Source: Mycobacterium gordonae (lineage in GTDB: Bacteria > Actinomycetota > Actinomycetes > Mycobacteriales > Mycobacteriaceae). From it: a stretch of 64,000 bases of DNA. Numbering within the stretch: position 1 is the stretch's first letter; each line of letters starts with the position of its first letter. The position numbers and the translations under genes were made by a program. This document shows positions 17,398 through 24,057 of the stretch, in pieces. The stretch spans positions 5,612,739 through 5,676,738 of the forward strand of contig NZ_CP070973.1 in assembly GCF_017086405.1 (NCBI RefSeq). Reading direction: 5' to 3'. The notes under the pieces were generated by a model. That model searched no databases and was not told the DNA's origin. It worked only from the letters and a program-made list of their open reading frames with translations.

Positions 17398-19107
17398 TCA
17401 AGCCGGCATTGCGACCGTGGGCCTGCGGCGCACCTCCGCCGAACGCAGGGCGGACCGGAACAGCGGACCGATGACACCGGCAAGTTGGTCGGGGTGCCCG
17501 ATGGTGGCATGGGCGGTGCTGCCGAACACGCGACGCAGGGCCGGCACGTCCGTCCCGGCTCCGATCGTCAAGCAGACACAGCCGGTGCCCCGGCGGCGGG
17601 CTTCGGTCAGGGCGCGCCGCGCGTCCGCGGCCCCGTAGGGCCGTTCATAGCCATGGTCGTAGGCGAGGCCGTCCGACAGCACCACCAGCAACCGGCGCGA
17701 GGTACCACCGCGGGACTCCAGAACCGCGGCACCGTGCCGGACGGCAGCGCCCAGGCGCGAATATGCGCCGGATTCCAGGCTGTTCAGCCGCTGCATCACC
17801 CGGGCGTCGAGATGATCGTCGAAGCGCTTCACCGGGATCATGCTCACCGCACTCCTGCCGTTGGAGTAGTAGGCGTAGAGAGCCACGCGGTCGCCCAGAT
17901 CATGAAGCGCCACAGTCAGATTGGCGACACCCACCCGCTGTTGTTCATGCACGGTGCGCCCGAGCGTCCCCGGCTCGGCCGCCGAACCCGACACATCCAG
18001 CAGCAGCAACACCGACAGGTCGCGGCGCCGCCGCAGGCTGTCGAGGTACACCGCCTCGGCGGGCACCGCCCCGGCCAGCACCTCGACCCGCGCCTCGACG
18101 GCGGCGTCGATATCGATGTCGTCGCCCTGCGACTGACGGTGGCGGCGGTGCAATCCCATGCCCAGCCGCGCCAGTGGGCGCCGCACGCCGATCGCCGCTT
18201 CGATATCCGGGATCGCCCGGGCCGCCGCGTCGATCTTCGGTTCGACCTCGCGCACCGTGCACCACGCGCGGCGGTAGCGCTTGCGTGTGGCGTCCCATTC
18301 CGGGTACCGCAGGCCGTCGGCGGGTTGTGCGGCATGGTCGTCGACGTCCTCGTTCGAGGTGGCGGCCAGCGATGAGACGGCGTGGGGTCGCCGTCTGCCC
18401 GAATTGGTCCGGTGCGTGGGTGTGTCCGAGCCGGGCGGTCCGCCACCGTGTGTCTTGCGCGTCGAGGAGAGCATCTTCTTCAGCCATTTGCCGATGAAGC
18501 CACCGCCGCCGACCGGGCTGGTGAACAGGTCCGGGTCGTCGGAGTCGTCGGTTTCACCGTCGTCGAGCTCTTCCAGTTGACGGGAGGCATCGCTGCGCGG
18601 AACGTGTTGGCACGCCGATGGATCCGACCGTTCGGGCGCCCGGGTGCGCGCCGCCAGCAGCTTCGACGGGCGGATGACGCCGAGCGCCGGCGCCGGCTCG
18701 TCGATCACCGCCCGCCCCGCAGCGATGCGCAGCGACTGATGTGGTGAGTCACTGCGCCGTGCGATCTCGCGATCGCCCAGCTCTGCCAGGATGCGTGGCA
18801 GCAGACCGGCACTGGCGACCAACGCGCGGTGACCCTCGATCGCCAGGTAGCGCCTGGTCAGTCGAGGATGCCGGACCAGGGGGCGCATGACGTCGGCGTC
18901 CAGGCTGCCGGCGGCGATCAATGCGGCCTGCACGGCGACCGCTTCGAGCCGCAACCGCGCCCCCGCAGAGCCGTCGACATAGATGGTCTGGCCGTCCGTC
19001 CAGGCAGGTACGCCGGGTGGCAGCTCAGCCACCGCAACGGCTATGCCCGCCACCGCCGAAGCCACCATGTCTAGTGTGCGGGACCGGTCTGCCTGGGTGC
19101 CGTCCAC
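17398..19107 (-). CDS. VWA-domain protein, NorD/CbbO-like
   Basis: This protein of about 569 residues has a von Willebrand factor A domain in its C-terminal 200 residues. The MIDAS motif is LLLDVSGSAAE (D-x-S-x-S), with further metal positions around LSDGLAYDHGYE. The N-terminal half is helical and a charged, low-complexity linker (ELDDGETDDSDDPD) lies in the middle. This is the NorD/CoxE-type partner of MoxR ATPases and it accompanies the NorQ-like ATPase at 16490. I choose GTG 19107, preceded by GGAGG seven bases away. The longer frame would start at TTG 19140, inside the operator motif. It is divergent from the acyl-CoA dehydrogenase at 19216. Confidence 0.85.
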   Translation of the reverse strand: MDGTQADRSRTLDMVASAVAGIAVAVAELPPGVPAWTDGQTIYVDGSAGARLRLEAVAVQAALIAAGSLDADVMRPLVRHPRLTRRYLAIEGHRALVASAGLLPRILAELGDREIARRSDSPHQSLRIAAGRAVIDEPAPALGVIRPSKLLAARTRAPERSDPSACQHVPRSDASRQLEELDDGETDDSDDPDLFTSPVGGGGFIGKWLKKMLSSTRKTHGGGPPGSDTPTHRTNSGRRRPHAVSSLAATSNEDVDDHAAQPADGLRYPEWDATRKRYRRAWCTVREVEPKIDAAARAIPDIEAAIGVRRPLARLGMGLHRRHRQSQGDDIDIDAAVEARVEVLAGAVPAEAVYLDSLRRRRDLSVLLLLDVSGSAAEPGTLGRTVHEQQRVGVANLTVALHDLGDRVALYAYYSNGRSAVSMIPVKRFDDHLDARVMQRLNSLESGAYSRLGAAVRHGAAVLESRGGTSRRLLVVLSDGLAYDHGYERPYGAADARRALTEARRRGTGCVCLTIGAGTDVPALRRVFGSTAHATIGHPDQLAGVIGPLFRSALRSAEVRRRPTVAMPA

Positions 19108-19135
19108 GCGCACACCTCCGGCCGACTCTGGATTG

Positions 19136-19151
19136 ACCAAATATCTGTTCC
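19136..19151. promoter_or_regulatory. Regulon motif copy, ACCAAATATCTGTTCC, shared divergent promoter
   Basis: This copy matches the consensus fully. It lies 29 bp upstream of the norD-like start and 65 bp upstream of the first acyl-CoA dehydrogenase, so one bound regulator could control both directions. It is a partial palindrome, as expected for a TetR-type site. Confidence 0.65.
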
Positions 19152-19215
19152 AACGTAGAGTCCGGTTCAGGCGCAGTCAATCAGGCTCAGACCAACACGG
19201 GGTTCGTAAGCAGAC

Positions 19216-20376
19216 GTGGACTTCTCATACCCGGCCGAGGTGGAGCGGTTCCGCGCCGAATTGCGCGCCTGGCTGGCGGCCAATCTGACCGAGGAATTGA
19301 TCGCTGCCCGTCGGCCCTCCGGTCGTGACGACGCCGTATTCGACAAGCTGCGGGCGTGGAACGCGACCATGGCGGACGCGTGCTGGGCAGCGGTGTCCTG
19401 GCCGGTCGAGTACGGCGGCCGCGGTGCGACCGTCCTGGAGCAACTCGTCTACACCGAAGAGACCACGCGGGCCCGGGCGCCGTTGCCGCTGAACGTGATC
19501 GGCATGAACAATATCGCCCCGGCGATCATGCAGTACGGCACCGAATCGCAGAAGACGACGCTGCTGCGCCGGATGATGCGCGCCGACGACATCTGGTGTC
19601 AGGGTATGTCCGAACCGGAGGCCGGATCCGATCTGGCAGCGCTGCGCACCCGAGCGGTCCGCGACGGCGATGATTTCGTCGTCAGCGGACAGAAGATCTG
19701 GACGTCGCTGGGCCACAAGGCGAAGTGGTGTCAGCTGTATGTCCGCACCGACCCGCAAGCGCCCAAGCACAAGGGCATCTCCTGTCTGATCGTGGACATG
19801 ACCCTGCCCGGCATCCAGGCGCGTCCACTGGTAACCCTCAACGGCGACACCGATTTCGCCGAGGTGTTCTTCCACGACGTGCGGGTGCCGGCCGATGCGC
19901 TGCTCGGGCCGCTCAACGGCGGCTGGCAGGTCGCCACCACGACGCTGAGCCATGAACGCGCCGGTGCGGCCCGCCTGTATGCGGAACTGGAATTGCGCCT
20001 GGACGAACTGGTGGCCGACCTCGCCGAAGTCGACGGCGGCGCGGCGCTGACGGAGCCGGTGGTGCTGCGGCGTCTGGGCGAAATCGCCCTCCACATCAAG
20101 TATCTGGAAGTGCTCTGTCAGCGCTCCATCTCGGCCGCTCTGCACGGTGGTTCGGAGAAGACGGCGTTCGGGTCGGCCAGCCTGGCCAAGACGGTGTGGG
20201 GCGAGATCGGGCAGGACCTGGCCGCGCTGGCGTTCGACGTGCTGGGCACTCGCGGTGGGCACGGCCGATGGAGCGACTACCGGTTGACCTCGCGATCGCT
20301 GACCATCGCGGGCGGCACCACCCAAATCACCAAGAACATCACCGCGCAGCGGGTATTGGGTTTGCCACGCACATGA
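19216..20376 (+). CDS. Acyl-CoA dehydrogenase, FadE17-like
   Basis: This is a 386-residue FAD-dependent acyl-CoA dehydrogenase that introduces an alpha,beta double bond. FAD-binding signatures are present: WCQGMSEPEAGSDLAALRTR (about residue 133), GQKIWTSLGH, and the C-terminal LTIAGGTTQITKNITAQRVL. The start is GTG 19216. The next gene encodes a second, shorter dehydrogenase and overlaps by four bases (ATGA). Such paired fadE genes encode heterotetrameric alpha2beta2 enzymes of mycobacterial steroid and branched-lipid catabolism. In M. tuberculosis the FadE17/FadE18 pair belongs to the Mce3R regulon, and a two-domain TetR regulator follows here as well. The substrate remains open. Confidence 0.9.
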   Translation: MDFSYPAEVERFRAELRAWLAANLTEELIAARRPSGRDDAVFDKLRAWNATMADACWAAVSWPVEYGGRGATVLEQLVYTEETTRARAPLPLNVIGMNNIAPAIMQYGTESQKTTLLRRMMRADDIWCQGMSEPEAGSDLAALRTRAVRDGDDFVVSGQKIWTSLGHKAKWCQLYVRTDPQAPKHKGISCLIVDMTLPGIQARPLVTLNGDTDFAEVFFHDVRVPADALLGPLNGGWQVATTTLSHERAGAARLYAELELRLDELVADLAEVDGGAALTEPVVLRRLGEIALHIKYLEVLCQRSISAALHGGSEKTAFGSASLAKTVWGEIGQDLAALAFDVLGTRGGHGRWSDYRLTSRSLTIAGGTTQITKNITAQRVLGLPRT

Positions 20377-21461
20377 ACCTCGAACCGACCGACGAACAGG
20401 ACGCGCTGGCCGCCACGCTACGGCACTTTCTTGCTGAGCGGGCCTCGATTTCGGGGCACGTGCGGCCGATGCTCGACGATCCGACCGGGACGACGCCGAC
20501 CGTGTGGCGGGGCCTGGCCGAGCTGGGCGCGATCGGTGTGCTGGTGCCGGCCGAATTCGGCGGCGCGGGCATGACGATGGTCGAGGCGGGCATCGTCGCC
20601 GAGGAACTCGGCGCCGCTCTGCACCCGGGGCCCTGGTTGTCGACGGCGGTTGCGGCCACGCGTGTGCTGGGCCGGGCATCCGGCCAGCAGGCCGCTGACC
20701 TGCTGGCCGGGATCGCGGCCGGCACCACCGTCGTCGCGGTGCCAGGTTTGGGCGAGCAGATGCAAGAGCCTCTCGTTTCTGCCCGCAACGGGGACATTTG
20801 CGTCTGCTCGCCACCACTGGCCGCGCCGGACGCGGCGGCGGCCGACGTGCTGCTGGTCTGGGATGGCGCCGGGCTGTTCGCGGTCGAGTCCGCGGCGGCC
20901 GGCGTTTCGCTGACGGCCGAACCCGCAATCGATCAGAGCCGCAAGCATTTTCGTGTTGAGTTCGACAATGCGAGCGCGCAGCGGCTGGGCACACTGCAAC
21001 CCGAGGATGTCCAAGCGGTCATCGACGACGTGCTGATCGCCATGGCCGCCGATGCCTTGGGAGCCGCCACTGCCGTCATGGGCATGGCCATCGAATATGC
21101 CAAGACACGCAATCAGTTCGGCGCGCCCATCGGGTCCTTCCAGGCGATACAGCACCTGTGCGTCGACATGTTCGAGACAGTGGAGCTGGCCCGCAGCGGG
21201 GTGATCCACGCCCTGTGGGCGGCCGAGAACTTTACCGCGGAAAGACATCTCGCCGCCGTGCGGGCCAAGGCCTACGCCGGGCGGCTGGCCACCGTCGGCG
21301 ACACGGCAATACAGATTTTCGGCGGTATCGGCTACACCTGGGAGCACGACGCTCACCTTTATCTCAAGCGCCTGTTGGGCTGGAGCGCGTTCCACGGCGG
21401 ATCGGACCGTTATCTCACCGAAGTCGGTGCACTCCTGGTAAAGAAGAGCCACGATAACTGA
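20373..21461 (+). CDS. Acyl-CoA dehydrogenase, second subunit, FadE18-like
   Basis: This 362-residue acyl-CoA dehydrogenase is shorter than its partner, as is usual for the second chain of an alpha2beta2 FadE. The N-terminal helical domain (LEPTDEQDALAATLRHFLAE) and the AEFGGAGMTMVEAGIVAEELG stretch are clear. The middle beta domain is weakly conserved, and the C-terminal domain has AKTRNQFGAPIGSFQAIQH and IQIFGGIGYTWEHD. ATG 20373 overlaps the upstream stop (ATGA), so the subunits are made in fixed ratio. FAD is probably bound at the interface between subunits. Together they should oxidise a CoA ester derived from the compound handled by the neighbouring P450 cluster. Confidence 0.9.
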   Translation: MNLEPTDEQDALAATLRHFLAERASISGHVRPMLDDPTGTTPTVWRGLAELGAIGVLVPAEFGGAGMTMVEAGIVAEELGAALHPGPWLSTAVAATRVLGRASGQQAADLLAGIAAGTTVVAVPGLGEQMQEPLVSARNGDICVCSPPLAAPDAAAADVLLVWDGAGLFAVESAAAGVSLTAEPAIDQSRKHFRVEFDNASAQRLGTLQPEDVQAVIDDVLIAMAADALGAATAVMGMAIEYAKTRNQFGAPIGSFQAIQHLCVDMFETVELARSGVIHALWAAENFTAERHLAAVRAKAYAGRLATVGDTAIQIFGGIGYTWEHDAHLYLKRLLGWSAFHGGSDRYLTEVGALLVKKSHDN

Positions 21462-21465
21462 CGCT

Positions 21466-21582
21466 GTGGATTTCGCCGGCCAGGTCGCGGTCGCCACCGG
21501 CGCCGGTCGCGGACTCGGTCGGCTCTTTGCAGCTCGCCCGTCGCGGTGTCGGAGGCTGACGGGCGCGCCGACTGCGCCCTAG
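21466..21582 (+). pseudogene. Remnant of a short-chain dehydrogenase N-terminus
   Basis: From GTG 21466 the frame reads VDFAGQVAVATGAGRGLGR, a textbook SDR start with the TGxxxGxG nucleotide motif. It then goes out of register. LFA is followed in the next frame by LARRGVGG and a stop, where intact SDRs have LFALxLARRGA. The original frame runs to a stop at 21580 with unrelated residues. A single-base frameshift near 21532 plus loss of the remaining ~220 codons explains this. It follows the FadE pair by 4 bp, so a full SDR was probably once the third gene of that operon. Confidence 0.65.
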
Positions 21583-21653
21583 GATGATGGGTTCGCCCGC
21601 CCCGGCAACGGTCTCTCAGCAGCACGTTTGGCCCGGCGAGTCTGATAGCCTCT

Positions 21654-21669
21654 ACCAAAGATTTGGTTC
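21654..21669. promoter_or_regulatory. Regulon motif copy, ACCAAAGATTTGGTTC, upstream of regulator
   Basis: This copy contains a perfect inverted repeat, ACCAAA-GA-TTTGGT, and lies about 59 bp upstream of the two-domain TetR start. Its position suggests autoregulation. It is the most symmetric of the four copies. Confidence 0.6.
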
Positions 21670-21683
21670 AGCAGGAGGACGAC

Positions 21684-21731
21684 TTGCGCACCTTGCCGGC
21701 ACAGCGCTCCTGCGCTTTCAGCCGACCATGA
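21684..21731 (+). CDS. Possible 15-residue leader peptide of the TetR regulator
   Basis: TTG 21684 lies five bases after AGGAGG (21673-21678). The frame runs 15 codons (LRTLPAQRSCAFSRP) to a TGA that overlaps the regulator ATG (ATGA, 21728-21731). The regulator start itself has no clear ribosome-binding site, so translation may reach it by termination-reinitiation. Evidence is limited to signal spacing; this could be chance. Confidence 0.3.
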   Translation: MRTLPAQRSCAFSRP

Positions 21732-22990
21732 CCGGGAGCTCCCTCGAATCCGGCACTCGCCGGACCGAAATCCTCGAGACCGCGGCGTCGCTGATCGCCT
21801 CGTCGGGCCTGCGGACCTCACTGCAGGAGATCGCCGATGCGGCAGGCATCCTGCCGGGCAGCCTTTACCACCATTTCGAGTCCAAGGAAGCGATCCTCGT
21901 CGAACTCATTCGCCGCTACCAAACCGATCTGACCCGCATCGGGCAGAGCGCCCAGGCCAGATTGGACGAACCGGACTCGCGGCCGGCCGCCGAGAAGATC
22001 ATCGAGTTGGGCTCGGCGATCGCCAACTGCGCCGTTCGCCATCGGGCCGCCCTGCAAATGTCGTTCTACGAGGGTCCGAGCACCGATCCCGAACTGATGA
22101 AGCTGACGCAGCAGCGGCCGGCCGCCATCCAGGAGGCGATGCTGCAGACCTTGCGCGCCGCCAGATGGAGCGGCTACATCAAGGCCGATATCGATCTCCC
22201 GACGCTGGCCGACCGGATCTGCCAGACCATGCTGCAAGTCGGGCTCGACGTCATTCGGCACAACTCCTCCGCCGACCAGGTGGCCGCCCTGATGTGCCGG
22301 ATTATTCTGCAGGGGTTGGCCTCTCGGCCGCCTGCCGACGAAGCTCTGGACGGGTCGCAGGCCTTCGCCGCGGCCGGCGCTGTCATCGCATCCTGGGCCG
22401 ACGACAGCGAGGCCGGCCCCAGCGACAAGGCGGCCCAGTTGCGCGCGGTGGCGCGAACGGAGTTCGGCCGCAAGGGATATGAAGTCACCACGATCAGAGA
22501 CATCGCGGCGGCGGCGGGTCTGGGCACGGGGACCGTATATCGCGTCATCGGGTCCAAAGACGAACTCCTGGCCTCGATCATGCGTTCCTTCGGCCAGAAG
22601 GTGGAAGCGGGCTGGGTGGATGTGTTGCGCGCCCAGGCGACGCCGGTCGAGAAGCTGGACGCGCTGAGTTGGGTCAACGTCAATGCGCTGGGCCAGTTCT
22701 CCGACGAGTTCCGGATCCAGCTCGCCTGGATGCGTCAGTCACCCCCGAACACCGCCAACCCCGGCTGGTCGTACACCACTCGCCTGCGACAGATGAAATC
22801 GCTTCTGTCCGAAGGCATTCGCTCCGCAGAAATCCGGATCGACGCGCCCAGCATCACCATGCTGGCCCGCAGCATCATCGGCATGCAGTGGATACCGGAG
22901 AACATCTTGCGCGCGGTGGGCGCCCGTTCGTCGCTCATCCTCGCTCGCGACACCGTCCTGCGCGGTGTCGCGGTTCGCGCCGGGCAGTAG
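21728..22990 (+). CDS. Transcriptional regulator with two TetR domains (Mce3R-like)
   Basis: This 420-residue protein carries two complete TetR-type helix-turn-helix units in one chain. The first is at about residues 12-60 (SLQEIADAAGILPGSLYHHF) and the second at about 238-286 (TIRDIAAAAGLGTGTVYRVI), each followed by a helical ligand/dimer domain. This single-chain double-TetR layout is that of M. tuberculosis Mce3R (about 406 residues), which represses mce3 and lipid-oxidation genes including a FadE pair. I start at ATG 21728; the frame is open further upstream but crosses the operator motif and is not TetR-like. Four copies of ACCAAAnATYTGKTYC around this cluster are the likely targets. The inducer is unknown, perhaps a CoA ester or sterol-like lipid. 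Confidence 0.88.
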   Translation: MTGSSLESGTRRTEILETAASLIASSGLRTSLQEIADAAGILPGSLYHHFESKEAILVELIRRYQTDLTRIGQSAQARLDEPDSRPAAEKIIELGSAIANCAVRHRAALQMSFYEGPSTDPELMKLTQQRPAAIQEAMLQTLRAARWSGYIKADIDLPTLADRICQTMLQVGLDVIRHNSSADQVAALMCRIILQGLASRPPADEALDGSQAFAAAGAVIASWADDSEAGPSDKAAQLRAVARTEFGRKGYEVTTIRDIAAAAGLGTGTVYRVIGSKDELLASIMRSFGQKVEAGWVDVLRAQATPVEKLDALSWVNVNALGQFSDEFRIQLAWMRQSPPNTANPGWSYTTRLRQMKSLLSEGIRSAEIRIDAPSITMLARSIIGMQWIPENILRAVGARSSLILARDTVLRGVAVRAGQ

Positions 22991-23008
22991 CGCGGGTAGC
23001 GTCGAAGC

Positions 23009-23656
23009 ATGGCGCACATCGTTGTTATCGGCGGCCACGGCAAGGTCGCTCTGCACTTGGCCCGGATTCTCACCGGGCGCGGTGACCGCGTCAGCTCGGT
23101 ATTCCGTAACCCGGACCACGGCGACGACGTGGCGGCCACCGGCGCCGAGGCGATCACCGCCGACATCGAGCAACTCGACACCGACGCGCTGGCCAAGCTA
23201 CTGGCCGGACATGACGCGGTCGTCTTCACCGCCGGGGCCGGTGGCGGCACCCCGGCACGCACGTACGCCGTGGACCGCGATGCGGCCATCCGCGTGATCG
23301 ACGCCGCCGGCCGGGCCGGCGTCCGGCGTTTCGTGATGGTGTCGTATTTCGGTGCGGGGCCCGGACATGGCGTCCCGCCGGAGAATTCGTTCTTCGCGTA
23401 CGCCGAAGCCAAGGCCGCCGCCGACGCCCACCTACGCGCCAGCGATCTCGACTGGACCGTGCTCGGGCCGGGCCGGCTGACCCTGGAACCAGGCACCGGA
23501 CACATCGCGGTGGGCAAAGCCAAGGGCGAGGTGTCGCGGGAGGATGTCGCGGCCGTCGTCGCGGCCGCGCTGGCCGACGATGCGACGATCCGCCGCACCA
23601 TCGACTTCAACAACGGGGAGGTCCCGATCGCTGACGCACTAGCTCCCGTGCGCTGA
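23009..23656 (+). CDS. NAD(P)-binding atypical SDR (NmrA/YwnB-like)
   Basis: This is a 215-residue Rossmann protein. It starts MAHIVVIGGHGKVALHLARIL with the GGxGxxx nucleotide loop, then SSVFRNPDH, ADIEQLD, VVFTAGAGGG and RRFVMVSYFGAG, as in the atypical SDRs annotated as NAD(H)-binding or NmrA-like. YAEAKAAAD supplies Tyr and Lys in an SDR-like spacing. The C-terminal SREDVAAVVAAAL matches the family. It is 18 bp downstream of the TetR regulator and so may be co-transcribed. The reaction is unknown. Length is normal. Confidence 0.88.
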   Translation: MAHIVVIGGHGKVALHLARILTGRGDRVSSVFRNPDHGDDVAATGAEAITADIEQLDTDALAKLLAGHDAVVFTAGAGGGTPARTYAVDRDAAIRVIDAAGRAGVRRFVMVSYFGAGPGHGVPPENSFFAYAEAKAAADAHLRASDLDWTVLGPGRLTLEPGTGHIAVGKAKGEVSREDVAAVVAAALADDATIRRTIDFNNGEVPIADALAPVR

Positions 23657-23691
23657 CCGTCGCGCCGGGCAGAGTAGCGTTAGCCTCGCAA

Positions 23692-23906
23692 CTGGTCTGC
23701 CGACGCCCCCGCGGCGCCGGCATCGAGCGAGGCACACCCGCCTCGCGAGAGGGAACCCGGTGAGAATCCGGGACTGTCCCGCAGCGGTATGCAGGAACGA
23801 CCGCCGTCACACAGCACTGGTCCTTGGAGCGATCTGGGACTGGGAAGCGACGGCCAGTAGGTGCATCTTCTCGGTGCGCGCCCGCGAGTCCGAAGACCTG
23901 CCAGCT
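23692..23906 (+). promoter_or_regulatory. Cobalamin (B12) riboswitch upstream of metE
   Basis: The conserved cobalamin-riboswitch core is easily read: GGGAACCCGGTGAGAATCC near 23752, then GGGACTGTCCCGCAGCGG, GACTGGGAAGCGACGGCCAG near 23837, and GCGAGTCCGAAGACCTGCC near 23884 as the closing strand. It lies about 150 bp upstream of metE, the B12-independent methionine synthase, the usual arrangement for repression when adenosylcobalamin is present. End points are approximate. The 150 bp between it and metE probably hold the expression platform; I see no simple intrinsic terminator. Confidence 0.92.
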
Positions 23907-24057
23907 GTGCCGGGCGCGCCGCGCCCGGCGGCACATCGCCTCGTGGAAAGGGCGTTTGGCCAGCCAGCCGAGGTGGTACGCGGGTTCCAGCGCACCGCCC
24001 GGCTGATCGGCTGCGCGTCCGCGGGCGGTGACCATACCGTCGAATGAAGGACCGCTT

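Noticed and set aside
16490..19107. Nitric oxide reductase locus
   Set aside because: norQ- and norD-like genes are present, but no norB/norC or other denitrification genes are found in the window.
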